A stretch of 64,000 nt of DNA from Mycolicibacterium canariasense (GTDB lineage: Bacteria; Actinomycetota; Actinomycetes; Mycobacteriales; Mycobacteriaceae): NCBI RefSeq assembly GCF_002101555.1, contig NZ_LQOL01000042.1, positions 284,882 through 348,881 on the forward strand, given 5' to 3'. Both the position numbers and the translations under genes were made by a program. This document shows, one piece after another, positions 1 through 9,704 of the stretch (within the stretch, counting starts at the first letter, position 1; every line of letters begins with the position of its first letter). The notes under the pieces were generated by a model, which did not search any database, was not told where the DNA came from, and was given only the letters and a program-made list of their open reading frames with translations.

Positions 1-2905
1 GGAACACCGAGACCGGCAGCCCGGCCAGATCGTGGGCTTCGCGCAGCAGCACCTCACCGGCCCACTTGCTGGTGCCATAACCGTTGGCGTAGTTGTCGTT
101 GATCGCGCGCACCGCGCTCATCACCCGGACGTCGGCGTCCTCGACGAACTTGCCCGGCTCGATCTGGTCACCGACGCCGATCGTCGACACGTAGACGAAC
201 GGCTTGATCGTGGTGGTCAACGCGATGCGGATCAGTTCGGCGGTGCCGAGGGCGTTGGGCCCGAACAGCTCGCTGTAGGGCAGCACGTGGTTGACCAGCG
301 CGGCGGGATCGACGATCAGATCCACCGTGTCGGCGAGCCGCTGCCAGGTGGCCTTGTCCAACCCGAGGTCGGCCTCGCCCTTGTCCCCGGCGATGACCTC
401 CAAATGATCGGCGGCCAGTTCCCGATAGTGCGCAAGGAGTTTCGGATCACCGGTGTCGAAGGTCTTGTCGAGACGCGCCCGGGCCTCTTCGTTGCTGCGC
501 GCCCGGACCAGGCAGATCAGCTTGCCGTCCACCAGGTCCATCCGCTCCAGCCACTCCAAGGCCAGGTAGCGGCCCAGGAAGCCGGTGGCACCGGTCAGCA
601 GCACCGTGCGCACCTCGCCGTTCACCTTCGGAAGTGACGGGGCCGCAGCCAATGTCGCGGCGTCGATGAACTTGTCCAGGGTCAGCTCGCTGGCCGAGAC
701 CTCGGCGGCGTGCCGTCCGTGCACGGAGGCGAAGGTCGGGCGGCCGGTGCCGCCGGCGCGCTGCGTCTCGATGTGCGCGGCAATGGTCGCCAGGTCGGAG
801 GCGGGGCTGACGATCACCGACACCGGCACCTCGACGCCGAAGATCTCCTGCAGCAGATTCCCGAAGGTCAACGCCGACAACGAATCCCCACCCAGATCGG
901 TGAAGTGCGCATCGGGTGCCACGTCGGCGGTCGCGGCGCCCAGCAGCGCCGCGGCGGCGCGTGACACCGTCTCGAGGACGGGCGCGTCCGCGCCTTCGGC
1001 CCGCAGCGCCCGCAGTTCGCGGGCCTGCCCGTCGGCCAGCTCCGCGTACAGCTCCTCCAGCGCGGGACCGTAGTGCGCCTTGAGCTTGGGCCAGGCCAGC
1101 TTGCGGATACCGGTCAGCAGACCGTTCTCCACGGTGAAAGGCGTTGTCTCGATGAGGAAATCGCGTGGCACCTCGTAGGACTGCAGGTCCTGCGCCTTGG
1201 CGACATCCTGCAGTGACTCGACGATGGCGCGCTTGAGGGCGGCCTCGTCGGTGAACTTCACCAGGGCATCCTCGGTGGGCACCACCACCGCCAGCAGGTA
1301 GGGCTGGGCGCTGTTGCCGTAGACGTAGATCTGCCGGATCAACGGGCTGTTGTTGCTGAAGGCGGCTTCCAGCTTGGCCAGCGTGACGAATTCGCCCTGG
1401 GCGAGCTTGAGCACGTTGTTGCGCCGGTCCACGTAGCGGATCTCGTCGGGCCCGAGCTCGGCGACGATATCACCGGTCCGGTAGAACCCGTCCTCGTCGA
1501 ACACCCCGGCGGTGACCTCCGGGCGCTTGTAGTAGCCGGGGAACAGGTTGACGGTCTTCACCAGCAGCTCGCCGCGTGGATACGGTTGATCGGTCCCGTA
1601 GTAGCCGAGCTCGGGCACGTCCACCAACTTGTAGTCGATGGTGGGCGGGCGCTGCACCCGGCCGTCGAAGAACACCATGCCGGCCTCGGTGGAGCCGTAG
1701 CCCTCGCGCAGATGGATGCCGAGGAAGTGCTCGACCCACGCCTTCAGGGCATCGGTGATCGGGGCCGAACCCGTCATCGCGTCGACGTAGCGACCGCCGA
1801 GGAGGTTCTCCCGCATGTCGGCGAGCACCTCGTCCTCGTCCGCGCCGTGCGCGGTGCGGCTCTGGAATTCCTGGTAGAGCATCTCCCAGACGCGGGGCAC
1901 GAAGTTCAGCTCGGTGGGGCGGGACAGCGCCAGGTCTTCGAGCAGCGTGGACAGATCGGCACGGGCGGCGAAGTAGCAGGTGCCGCCGGCGGCCAGCGTG
2001 AGGTACAGGATGCCGCGCCCCATCACGTGGCTCATCGGCATGAAGTTGAGGTTGATCGACGCGACGCTCGGCCCAAACCACGACTCGCTGGAACGCTGCC
2101 AGAACGAAGTGACCTGGCTTTCCAGGTACATCGCGCCCTTGGGCGCGCCGGTGCTGCCCGAGGTGTAGATGAGCAACGACAGCGGGTTCGGGTCGTCGGT
2201 GCTCGGGGCGGGAGCCTGCGGCAGGTCGGCTCCGCGGGCCAGCACCTCGGCCAGGGTTTCCACGGTGACGCCGGCCGGCAGCGCCGCGGCGGCGGCGACC
2301 AGGGCTTCGCGGTGATCGTCGACCTGCGGGTGGTAGTCGAAGACGACGATGCGCTCGGGGGCGTGGCCGGTGCGCGCGAGTTCGACGGCCTCGCCGATGT
2401 AGTCGACGCTGGCGGCGATGACCCGCGGCTCGGTCTCGGTGAGGATCGGGGCCAGCGCCGACGCCGTCGAACTGGATTGCAGCGGAACCGACACCGCACC
2501 CACCTGACCGAGCGCGGTGTCGATGACGGTGTAGTCGGCGCTGGTGAAGCCGAGAATGGCGACCCGGTCGCCGGCTTGCAGGCCGGCGGCGTGCAGGGCC
2601 GCGGCGGCCGCCCGGACCCGGTCCCACAGCTGCGCGTAGGTGATGGTCTCGAATCGAGGCAGCAGCGCGGCGGTGGTTCGGCCGGTCGCCGGATCGGTGA
2701 CGAATTCGACGGCGCGCTGGCCCAGCGCGGGGCGCTGCGCATAGCCCTGCAGCACGGTCTGGACGATCTGCGGCAACCTGATGCCCGGGGCCTCGGCGGC
2801 CTTCGCTACGGCCGGATCGGGCCGCGCCGCGGCGAACTCGGGATCATTGGCGGTCAAGTCGGCGATGCGGCGTTCGAGCCGTTCGTCTTGGATATCGTTC
2901 GGCAT
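1..2905 (-). CDS. car: Carboxylic acid reductase, copy 1 (3' end cut by the window edge)
   Basis: Reduces carboxylic acids to aldehydes using ATP and NADPH in the cytoplasm. The ATG at 2905 is preceded by AGAGG, and 968 codons are visible before the window edge. An adenylation domain comes first, with the motif [12 protein letters not shown] carrier domain with GGDSLSAL follows, where serine takes phosphopantetheine, so a PPTase elsewhere must activate it. Last is the start of the NADP reductase domain with LTGATGFLG and YGTSKWAGE. By alignment with copy 2 roughly 190-200 C-terminal residues lie outside the window. The protein is collinear with copy 2 throughout and nearly identical in the carrier and reductase parts, so the two are tandem paralogues. 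The family includes M. tuberculosis FadD9. The substrate cannot be read from sequence. Confidence 0.95.
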   Translation of the reverse strand, partial: MPNDIQDERLERRIADLTANDPEFAAARPDPAVAKAAEAPGIRLPQIVQTVLQGYAQRPALGQRAVEFVTDPATGRTTAALLPRFETITYAQLWDRVRAAAAALHAAGLQAGDRVAILGFTSADYTVIDTALGQVGAVSVPLQSSSTASALAPILTETEPRVIAASVDYIGEAVELARTGHAPERIVVFDYHPQVDDHREALVAAAAALPAGVTVETLAEVLARGADLPQAPAPSTDDPNPLSLLIYTSGSTGAPKGAMYLESQVTSFWQRSSESWFGPSVASINLNFMPMSHVMGRGILYLTLAAGGTCYFAARADLSTLLEDLALSRPTELNFVPRVWEMLYQEFQSRTAHGADEDEVLADMRENLLGGRYVDAMTGSAPITDALKAWVEHFLGIHLREGYGSTEAGMVFFDGRVQRPPTIDYKLVDVPELGYYGTDQPYPRGELLVKTVNLFPGYYKRPEVTAGVFDEDGFYRTGDIVAELGPDEIRYVDRRNNVLKLAQGEFVTLAKLEAAFSNNSPLIRQIYVYGNSAQPYLLAVVVPTEDALVKFTDEAALKRAIVESLQDVAKAQDLQSYEVPRDFLIETTPFTVENGLLTGIRKLAWPKLKAHYGPALEELYAELADGQARELRALRAEGADAPVLETVSRAAAALLGAATADVAPDAHFTDLGGDSLSALTFGNLLQEIFGVEVPVSVIVSPASDLATIAAHIETQRAGGTGRPTFASVHGRHAAEVSASELTLDKFIDAATLAAAPSLPKVNGEVRTVLLTGATGFLGRYLALEWLERMDLVDGKLICLVRARSNEEARARLDKTFDTGDPKLLAHYRELAADHLEVIAGDKGEADLGLDKATWQRLADTVDLIVDPAALVNHVLPYSELFGPNALGTAELIRIALTTTIKPFVYVSTIGVGDQIEPGKFVEDADVRVMSAVRAINDNYANGYGTSKWAGEVLLREAHDLAGLPVSVF

Positions 2906-3030
2906 CACGGAACCTCTAAAACGTTTGGTATTTCAAGGCAAATCTGGGGTGAGCGCGCCATTGGGCTCTATATAGACGACGAGTGGGCGGACGGGCGAAT
3001 TCCCGTCTGAGCTGTCAATGCGCTGAGAAA

Positions 3031-3067
3031 AGCCCGGCCACCGTCATCGCGGGGCGGTGACCAGGCT
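3031..3067 (-). terminator. Hairpin terminator after CAR copy 2
   Basis: A 13-bp stem (3031-3043 with 3055-3067, 11-nt loop) lies 9 bases after the copy 2 stop codon. On the minus strand the two imperfect positions become G-U pairs, whereas on the plus strand they are C-A mismatches. The minus-strand stem is followed by TTTCTC. This favours termination of the copy 2 transcript, so copy 1 probably has its own promoter at about 2910-3000. Confidence 0.7.
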
Positions 3068-3075
3068 TTCCGATC

Positions 3076-6000
3076 TCAGAGCAGGCCGAGCAGTTGCAGA
3101 TCGGTGATGTACTTCACGATCACCGGTGCGCCGACATGCGGAATGTCCTTGTCGGGACCGATTTTCGCCTCTTGCACCGCCGCGCGGAACACGTCGGTCG
3201 GCGCCATCGCCCCGTTCACCGGGACACCCGGCTGCTGGTAGTTGTGCAGCAGCGGGAGCAGCGACGCCTGCCGCTGCTTGTCCGGCAACGCGCGCAGTGT
3301 CGTCTCGAAGCGATCCAGCCACTCGGCATAGTCGTCGACGCGTTCGATCTTGTAGCCGGCCTCGACGAGCCAGTCGACGAAGGTGTCCATGCCGATGCCG
3401 TCGTCGTACGGGTTCATCACGTGGTAGGTCTCGAATCCGTCGTCGACATGCGCACCGAGGGTCGCGATCGCCTCGGCGATGAACTCCACCGGCAACCCGT
3501 CGTAGTGGGCCCGCTGCCGGTTGCCTTGGGCGTCAAGCTGATTGAACGACTTCGGCGCCACACCGGTGGCCACCAGGCTGAACATCATCCGGGTGAACAT
3601 GTCCGGCAGGTTGAGCTGGCCGGCGTAGCTGGTGTCGGCCAGGATCATGTCGCAACGGAACACCGAGACCGGCAGCCCGGCCAGGTCGTGGGCTTCCCGC
3701 AACAGCACCTCACCGGCCCACTTGCTGGTGCCGTACCCGTTGGCGTAACTCTCGTCGACCACCCGGGTGGCGCTGATGGTGCGGATGTCGGCGTCCTCGA
3801 CGAACTTGCCGGGCTCGATGCCCCAACCGACGCCGATGGTGGACACGTAGGCGAATCGCTTGATCTTGGTGGTCAAGGCAATCCGGATCAGTTCGGCGGT
3901 GCCGAGGGCGTTGGGCCCGAACAGCTCGCTGTAGGGCAGCACGTGATTCACCAGCGCCGCCGGGTCGACGATGAAGTCGACGGTATCGGCGAGCCGCTGC
4001 CAGGTGGCCTTGTCCAGCCCGAGGTCGGCTTCGCCCTTGTCCCCGGCGATGACCTCCAGGTGATCGGCGGCCAGTTCCCGGTAATGCGCAAGGAGTTTCG
4101 GGTCTCCCGAGTCGAAGGTCTTGTCGAGACGCGCCCGGGCCTCTTCGTTGCTGCGCGCCCGGACCAGGCAGATCAGCTTGCCGTCCACCAGGTCCATCCG
4201 CTCCAGCCACTCCAGCGCCAGGTAGCGACCCAGGAACCCGGTGGCACCGGTCAGCAGAACCGTACGAATCTCGGCATCCGGACCCGGAAGTGCCGGTGCC
4301 GCAGCCAGTGTGGCGGCGTCGATGAACTTGTCCAGCGTCAGATCGGCGGCGTGGACCTCGGTGGCGCCGGCGCCGTGGACCGAACTGAAGGTCGGGCGCT
4401 TGTCACCGCCGGCGCGCTGCGTCTCGATGTGCGCTGCGATGGTCGCCAGGTCGGAGGTGGGGCTGACGATCACCGACACCGGCACCTCGACGCCGAAGAT
4501 CTCCTGCAGCAGATTCCCGAAGGTCAACGCGGACAACGAATCCCCACCCAGATCGGTGAAGTGCGCATCGGGCGCCACGTCACTGCTCGCCGCGCCCAGC
4601 AGTGCGACGGTCGCACGGCTGACGGTCTGCAACACCGGCGCGTCGGCACCGTGCTGACGCAGGGCCTGCAACTCGTTGGCCTGCCCGTCGGCGAGTTCGG
4701 CGTACAGCCCCTCCAGCTCGGCTCCGTAGCGTTCCTTGAGCTTGGGCCAGGCCAGCTTGCGGATACCGGTCAGCAGGCCGTTCTCCACGGTGAAAGGCGT
4801 TGTCTCGATGAGAAAATCACGGGGGATCTCGTAGGACTGCAGGTCGGCGGCGCGGGCGGTGTCCTTGAGCGACTGGGCGATGTCGGCCTTGCTCACCGTC
4901 GGGTCGGTGGGTACCACGACGGCCAGCAGGTAGGGCCGGGCGCTGTTGCCGTAGATGTAGATCTGCCGGATCAGCGGGCTGTTGGTGAAGGCGGCCTCCA
5001 GTTTGGAGACGGTCACGAACTCGCCCTGGGCCAGCTTGAGCACGTTGTTGCGCCGGTCCACATAGCGCACCTCGTCGGGCCCGAGCTCGGCGACAATGTC
5101 ACCGGTGCGGTAGAAGCCATCCTCGTCGAACATCTGCGCGGTGATCTCGGGGCGCTTGTAGTAGCCGGGGAACAGCTGGGTGGACTTCACCAGCAGCTCG
5201 CCGCGCGGGTGCGGGACGTCGGTCAGCCGGTAGCCGAGCTCGGGCACGTCGACCAGCTTGTACTCCAGCACCGGCGGCCGGGTGATCCGGCCGTCGACGA
5301 AGACCGAGCCGGCCTCGGTGGATCCGTAGCCCTCCAGCAGGTGCTGCTCCAGCAGCCGCTCGACCCAGGCCTTCAGCTCGGGCGAGATGGGCGCGGACCC
5401 GGTGAGTGCGCTGACGTAGCGCCCACCGAGCAGGTTCTCCCGCATGTCGGCGAGCACCGTGTCCTCGTCGGCGCCATGACTGGTGCGGCTCTGGAATTCC
5501 TGAAAGAGCATGTCCCAGATGCGGGGGACGAAGTTGAGCTGCGTCGGCCGGGTCAGTGCCAGATCGTCCAGGAAGGTGGACAGGTCGGCACGGGCGGCGA
5601 AGTTGACGGTGCCACCGGACGCGAGCGCGCCGTACAGGATGCCGCGCCCCATCACGTGGCTCATCGGCATGAAGCTCAGCACGATCGAGGGCACCTTGCC
5701 TTGGCTGTCGTCCCAGTGCGCGTTGGCGGCCGGGCGCCAGATGTTGGTGACCTTGCTCTCCAGGTACATCGCGCCCTTGGGTGCGCCGGTGCTGCCGGAG
5801 GTGTAGATGAGCAGGGCCAGCGGGTCGTCGTCGGGGCCGACGACCCCGTCGATGTCGGGAAGTGCGGCGCCGCGTTCGAGGACGTCGGCGAGCGGTTCGA
5901 CGCTGACGCCGGAGCCGAGCCGGGCCTGCGCGGCCGCGACGGCCTCACGCTGGTCGTCGACCTCGGGGTGATAGTCGAAGACGACGAGATGTGCGGTCTG

Positions 6001-6540
6001 CGCGCTCTCGGCGAGGGCGACGGCGTCGTCGAGGTAGTCGATGCTGGTGGCGATCAGCACGGGTTCGGTCTCGGCGACGATCGGCTGCAGCGCGGCGACG
6101 GTCGCGCTGGTCTGCAGCGGCACGGAGACGGCGCCGAGTTGGGTCAGGGCGGTGTCGACGGTGGTGTAGTCGACGCTGGTGAAGCCGAGGATGGCGACCC
6201 GATCGCCGATGCGCACCGGGTGGTCGTGCCAGGCGTTGGCGATGGCTTGGACGCGGTCCCACAGTTGCTTGTGGCTGATGGTCTCGAAGCGGGGCAGCAG
6301 CGCGGTGGTGGTCCGGCCGGTTGCCGGGTCGGTGACGAATTCGACGGCCCGCTGACCGAGGGCGGGCCGGTCGCCGTAGCCCTGCAGCACGGTCTTGACG
6401 ACGGCGGGCAGGCGCAGCCCGGGCTGGTCGACGGCGGCGATGACATCGTCGCTCGGGGCGGCGGCGGCGAACTGCGGGTCGGTGTCGTACAGGTGGTTGA
6501 GGCGGCGTTGGAGACGCTCGACGCTCACGTCGTTGGTCAT
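3076..6540 (-). CDS. car: Carboxylic acid reductase, copy 2 (complete, 1154 aa)
   Basis: A full-length carboxylic acid reductase. The adenylation domain spans about residues 1-640, with the AMP-binding loop [11 protein letters not shown] near 246-256. The carrier domain GGDSLSAL has its phosphopantetheine serine at about 668. The thioester reductase domain has a Rossmann motif GATGFLG near 765 and YGTSKW near 935. The length matches characterised mycobacterial and Nocardia enzymes (about 1150-1180 aa). The ATG at 6540 has a G-rich site (GGGGG) 6 bases upstream. Copy 1 lies just downstream behind a terminator. Over 200 bases of AT-richer leader precede it, with a perfect 7-bp hairpin at 6592-6610 whose role is unknown. 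Two paralogues side by side suggest different acyl preferences or a dosage effect. Confidence 0.97.
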   Translation of the reverse strand: MTNDVSVERLQRRLNHLYDTDPQFAAAAPSDDVIAAVDQPGLRLPAVVKTVLQGYGDRPALGQRAVEFVTDPATGRTTTALLPRFETISHKQLWDRVQAIANAWHDHPVRIGDRVAILGFTSVDYTTVDTALTQLGAVSVPLQTSATVAALQPIVAETEPVLIATSIDYLDDAVALAESAQTAHLVVFDYHPEVDDQREAVAAAQARLGSGVSVEPLADVLERGAALPDIDGVVGPDDDPLALLIYTSGSTGAPKGAMYLESKVTNIWRPAANAHWDDSQGKVPSIVLSFMPMSHVMGRGILYGALASGGTVNFAARADLSTFLDDLALTRPTQLNFVPRIWDMLFQEFQSRTSHGADEDTVLADMRENLLGGRYVSALTGSAPISPELKAWVERLLEQHLLEGYGSTEAGSVFVDGRITRPPVLEYKLVDVPELGYRLTDVPHPRGELLVKSTQLFPGYYKRPEITAQMFDEDGFYRTGDIVAELGPDEVRYVDRRNNVLKLAQGEFVTVSKLEAAFTNSPLIRQIYIYGNSARPYLLAVVVPTDPTVSKADIAQSLKDTARAADLQSYEIPRDFLIETTPFTVENGLLTGIRKLAWPKLKERYGAELEGLYAELADGQANELQALRQHGADAPVLQTVSRATVALLGAASSDVAPDAHFTDLGGDSLSALTFGNLLQEIFGVEVPVSVIVSPTSDLATIAAHIETQRAGGDKRPTFSSVHGAGATEVHAADLTLDKFIDAATLAAAPALPGPDAEIRTVLLTGATGFLGRYLALEWLERMDLVDGKLICLVRARSNEEARARLDKTFDSGDPKLLAHYRELAADHLEVIAGDKGEADLGLDKATWQRLADTVDFIVDPAALVNHVLPYSELFGPNALGTAELIRIALTTKIKRFAYVSTIGVGWGIEPGKFVEDADIRTISATRVVDESYANGYGTSKWAGEVLLREAHDLAGLPVSVFRCDMILADTSYAGQLNLPDMFTRMMFSLVATGVAPKSFNQLDAQGNRQRAHYDGLPVEFIAEAIATLGAHVDDGFETYHVMNPYDDGIGMDTFVDWLVEAGYKIERVDDYAEWLDRFETTLRALPDKQRQASLLPLLHNYQQPGVPVNGAMAPTDVFRAAVQEAKIGPDKDIPHVGAPVIVKYITDLQLLGLL

Positions 6541-6748
6541 GTGAAACCCCCGATAACTCTTGCGATCAGTGCGGAATTTTTGGTGCTATCCGCCGGCCTC
6601 AGTGGCCGGCACCCGAAACAACGTTAGCAAAACTAAAGATATGCCCCCGCGCGTGCGGCTACCAGGGTGCTGTGAGCAAGAACACCGACAATTGGCACGC
6701 CGGCCTGGCCTTCAGCAACTTCACAGACAACGTGTCGCGAATGCCCAG

Positions 6749-7642
6749 CTAACGGGGGGCGGGTTCCTTACGGGCTTCCAACTGGGCCTCATAGGCCCCT
6801 TCGTCGCGCCCGAGCGCGATGGTGGCGGCCGTCATCGCGACCACCGCCAGCGTCAGCACGATGGCCTCCCAGCCGTTGGCATCCAGCTGCTCCCCGAGGA
6901 CGAAGGCCCCCAGCAGCACCGCGGCCAGCGGTTCGATCACGAGCATGGTCGGTACCGAGGTCTGCAACGACCCGGCGTGAAAAGCCGACTGCTGTAACAG
7001 CGTGGCCACCACACCGAGGGCCACCAACACGTAGGGCACCGGGGTGGCCAGCACCTGCGCCACGGTGTCGCGGGCGAGCAGGTGGGTCAGCACCTTGGTC
7101 ATCACCGCCACCATGCCGAACAGCACCCCGACCCCGACGGCCAGCAGCACGGCCCGTTGCCAGCCCGGCCTGCGCACCGCGATCACCACACAGCCGATCA
7201 CGAGCAGGAAGCTGATCACCACGACGACGGTGATCTGGCGGGCCGACGCGATGTGTTCATTGGCCCGGGGGTGGGCCAGCAGGATGAACACCGCGAGCGC
7301 GACGGTGAGCAGGATGGCCCACGACCATTCGCCGCGGGTGACCTTGCGATGCGCCATGCGGGCACTCAGCGGCAGCGCGAACAGCAGCGCCGACACCAGC
7401 AGCGGCTGGACCACCAGCAGCGAGCCGTGCGCCAGCGCCAGCGCCTGGAAGACGAACCCGGCCACGGCGGCGGCGGTCCCGGCCCACCACAGCGGCCGGC
7501 GCAACAGGGTGGCGACCATGACGGTGCTCACCCCGTGCTCCGGGGGAACGTCGAGGGTGGCGCGCTGGCGCACCACGATGCCGACGGCGGCGAAGATCGC
7601 AGCGCACAAGGCGAACAGCACCACCAAGGCGGGACCTAGCAC
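6749..7642 (-). CDS. DMT-superfamily (EamA-like) membrane transporter
   Basis: A 297-aa integral membrane protein with about nine or ten hydrophobic segments and short loops. The two halves are similar in layout, as in the drug/metabolite transporter superfamily. The C-terminal half carries the typical run of helices around VIEPLAAVLLGAFVLGEQL, and the charged tail is cytoplasmic. The start is GTG at 7642 with AGGG seven bases upstream. The gene stands alone between the reductases and a TerC-family gene. Substrate and direction are unknown; the assignment rests on topology and the EamA-like GE-L motif. Confidence 0.75.
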   Translation of the reverse strand: MLGPALVVLFALCAAIFAAVGIVVRQRATLDVPPEHGVSTVMVATLLRRPLWWAGTAAAVAGFVFQALALAHGSLLVVQPLLVSALLFALPLSARMAHRKVTRGEWSWAILLTVALAVFILLAHPRANEHIASARQITVVVVISFLLVIGCVVIAVRRPGWQRAVLLAVGVGVLFGMVAVMTKVLTHLLARDTVAQVLATPVPYVLVALGVVATLLQQSAFHAGSLQTSVPTMLVIEPLAAVLLGAFVLGEQLDANGWEAIVLTLAVVAMTAATIALGRDEGAYEAQLEARKEPAPR

Positions 7643-7735
7643 GCCACAACCCTAGGGGTTCGAGGGGCCGCGCGCCTAAGGGTGCGGTCAGGACGCTGGT
7701 CAGGCGGCGTCGGTCTGGTGCGCGCCGGGCCCGCC

Positions 7736-8743
7736 CTATTCGACCGTGTCGGCGGCGGCCGGGACCGCCTTCTTCGCGTCGGACCGGGTCTTGTAGAGGC
7801 TCGCTGCCGTGGTGATCACCAGGGTCACCACGATGACGCCGAGGCTGGCCAGGGTCGGAATCTCGGGTACGTGCACCGACTCGCCGCCGTTGATGAACGG
7901 CACCTCGTTCTCGTGCAGCGCGTGCAGCAGCAGTTTCACGCCGATGAAGCCCAGGATGAACGCCAGCCCCTGGGACAGGTAGACCAGCCTCTTGAGCAGG
8001 TCACCCAGCAGGAAGTACAGCTGCCGCAGACCCATCAGCGCGAACACGTTGGCGGTGAACACCAGGTAGGGCTCGCGGGTCAGGCCATAGATGGCCGGGA
8101 TGGAGTCGAGTGCGAACAGCAGGTCGGTCGTGCCCAATGCGACGATGACGAGGAACATCGGCGTCATCAGCCGCTTGCCACCGGAGGCGTGATCTTTCAC
8201 CCACAGCCGCAGGCCGTCCCACTTGTCGGTGAACTTCAGGTGCTTCTGCGCGAACCGCACCACGCCGTTGTCGGCGTCGTCGTCATGCTCGGTGTCACGG
8301 ACCAGTTTGATCGCGGTGTACACCAGGAAGGCGCCGAACAGGTAGAACACCCAGGAGAACTGCTCGATGGCCACCGCGCCCAGCGCGATGAAGATGCCGC
8401 GGAAGATCAGCGCCAGGATGATGCCGACCAGCAACGCCTGTTGCTGGTAGATCCGCGGCACCTTGAAGCTGGCCATGATGATCAAGAAGATGAACAAGTT
8501 GTCCACCGACAGGCTGTACTCGGTGAGCCACCCGGCGAAGAACTCCACCCCGTACTGGCTGCCGTGGAAGAACCAGGTCCACAGACCGAACGCCACGGCC
8601 AGGCTGACGTAGATCGTCAGGTAGGTAGCCGTCTCGCGTCGGGACGGTTCGTGCGGGCGCCGCCCGATCACGATCACGTCGAACAGCAGAATCGCGATCG
8701 TGACGCTGAGGGTGATCCCCCACTCGAGTGCAGACACATTCAT
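7736..8743 (-). CDS. TerC-family membrane protein, probable metal exporter
   Basis: A 335-aa inner-membrane protein of the TerC/Alx family with eight or nine membrane segments. Family marks include EYSLSVDNLFIF near residue 65-75 and FALDSIPAIYGL in the second half; both contain the acidic and Ser/Asn residues thought to handle metal. TerC and Alx proteins are tied to manganese homeostasis and to metalating exported enzymes. I place the start at the ATG at 8743 (MNVSALEW). The frame stays open upstream, but that part is the riboswitch-like leader rather than protein, and GGAGG lies 10-11 bases before this ATG. The leader implies induction by manganese. Confidence 0.9.
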   Translation of the reverse strand: MNVSALEWGITLSVTIAILLFDVIVIGRRPHEPSRRETATYLTIYVSLAVAFGLWTWFFHGSQYGVEFFAGWLTEYSLSVDNLFIFLIIMASFKVPRIYQQQALLVGIILALIFRGIFIALGAVAIEQFSWVFYLFGAFLVYTAIKLVRDTEHDDDADNGVVRFAQKHLKFTDKWDGLRLWVKDHASGGKRLMTPMFLVIVALGTTDLLFALDSIPAIYGLTREPYLVFTANVFALMGLRQLYFLLGDLLKRLVYLSQGLAFILGFIGVKLLLHALHENEVPFINGGESVHVPEIPTLASLGVIVVTLVITTAASLYKTRSDAKKAVPAAADTVE

Positions 8744-8773
8744 GAAATCAAGAGCCTCCGGTCGTCGTTCAAC

Positions 8774-8884
8774 GGCCGAGGTCTCTTCCGCCGCGCCGAT
8801 GACGAGCGCGGCCTGCGGCACCGGTAATCCGACGTTGGATCACGTGATGACGACACCGCAGCGGTAGGAGTACTCCCCTCACCG
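8774..8884 (-). promoter_or_regulatory. Candidate yybP-ykoY manganese riboswitch upstream of the TerC gene
   Basis: On the minus strand GGGGAGTA (about 8871-8878) opens the element. GTCGTCA (8848-8854) followed by CGTGATC forms the second conserved loop. AGAGACCTC (about 8778-8786) closes it, its CCTC pairing with the GAGG at the 5' end. These blocks, in this order and spacing, match the yybP-ykoY consensus (GGGGAGUAG, GUCGUCA, AAGACC). The element ends about 30 bases before the TerC start. TerC/Alx genes are among the known targets of this Mn2+ riboswitch class. Confidence 0.8.
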
Positions 8885-8953
8885 GCAATTGTGGCAGAAG
8901 AATCCGTAATCGGTCTAATCGATCGCACAGCCCGGCGGCGTAGCTTCGCGGGC

Positions 8954-9613
8954 ATGACGACACTGAACGATGCCCGCGTCGCGGCGGCGCTGGCGCGGAT
9001 GTACGCCGAATCCGACCGACAGATGGCCCAACTGCGCGAGCGCGGGCCCGCCGAACGGGCCCGTCTCCACAACGCCACCGCGCAGGAACGCGCGGACGCG
9101 CTCAGCGATGTCTATATGCCGGTCACCCCGGCCGCCGGCCGACTGCTCTACATGTTGGTGCGGGCTGCCCGGCCGACCACGATCGTCGAGTTCGGGATGT
9201 CGTTCGGCCTGTCGGCGGTGCACCTGGCCGCCGGGGTGCGCGACAACGGGGCCGGCCGCGTGATCACCACGGAGCTCAGCAAGGCCAAGATCGCGGCCGC
9301 GTCGCGGACCTTCGCCGAGACCGGACTCTCGGATCTCATCACCGTCATGGAGGGCGATGCGGTCAGCACTCTGGCGGAGGTGCCGGGCCCGATCGAACTC
9401 GTGCTGCTCGACGGGTGGAAAGAGCTGTATCTCCCGGTGCTGCGGGTGCTGGAACCGAAGCTGTCACCCGGCGCGCTGGTGGTCGCCGACAACACCGAAA
9501 TGTCCGACACCAAGCCATATCTGGACTACGTACGCGATCCCGCGAACGGCTACACGAGCGTCAACTTCGCCGCCCGCGACACGGACAGCATGGAGATCAG
9601 CGGTCGCGTGTGA
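8954..9613 (+). CDS. Class I SAM-dependent O-methyltransferase-like protein
   Basis: A 219-aa cytosolic protein resembling O-methyltransferase family 3 (COG4122). An N-terminal helical part is followed by a Rossmann SAM site: motif I is EFGMSFGLSAVHLA near residue 75. VITTEL is the acidic strand 2 and LVLLDGWKELY is motif II. LVVADNT is the usual metal/substrate edge. The ATG at 8954 sits 7 bases after TAGCTT, a good -10 element, with no Shine-Dalgarno site, so the mRNA may be leaderless. The frame is open further upstream to 8891, but that part has no family similarity. The gene is divergent from TerC. The acceptor is unknown. Confidence 0.8.
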   Translation: MTTLNDARVAAALARMYAESDRQMAQLRERGPAERARLHNATAQERADALSDVYMPVTPAAGRLLYMLVRAARPTTIVEFGMSFGLSAVHLAAGVRDNGAGRVITTELSKAKIAAASRTFAETGLSDLITVMEGDAVSTLAEVPGPIELVLLDGWKELYLPVLRVLEPKLSPGALVVADNTEMSDTKPYLDYVRDPANGYTSVNFAARDTDSMEISGRV

Positions 9614-9631
9614 ACTGGGGCCGGGGCCCTC

Positions 9632-9704
9632 TACTATGAGAGCTTCTGTCCGGCCAGTGCAGTGACGCACTCCGGGCGATCCCACCTTCTGCCCCGGAGT
9701 GCCC
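9632..9704 (+). promoter_or_regulatory. Promoter -10 and structured leader of the L,D-transpeptidase gene
   Basis: TACTAT at 9632-9637 is a good -10 element, putting the transcript start near 9644. The leader holds a perfect 10-bp inverted repeat (9667-9676 with 9693-9702, 16-nt loop) that buries the GGAG at 9696-9699 next to the GTG start at 9705. AGTGC at 9656-9660 could instead pair with GCACT at 9667-9671 and free the site. Confidence 0.45.

Noticed and set aside
6592..6610. A 7-bp perfect hairpin before carboxylic acid reductase copy 2 as a known riboswitch
   Set aside because: Only one short stem is visible and no conserved aptamer motif was found. It is noted in the gene entry only.
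3094..6627. A 1177-codon open frame on the plus strand over the second carboxylic acid reductase
   Set aside because: It is the antisense of a clear reductase gene, lacks any motif, and is explained by high GC at third codon positions. The same holds for long opposite-strand frames over the helicase (37939-39663), the monooxygenase (59954-61543), the permease/binding-protein region (28401-30638) and the amidohydrolase (42955-44574).
9667..9702. The leader hairpin as a factor-independent terminator of the methyltransferase gene
   Set aside because: There is no T-run after the stem, and the 3' arm ends 2 bases before the start codon of the next gene, so translational control is more likely.
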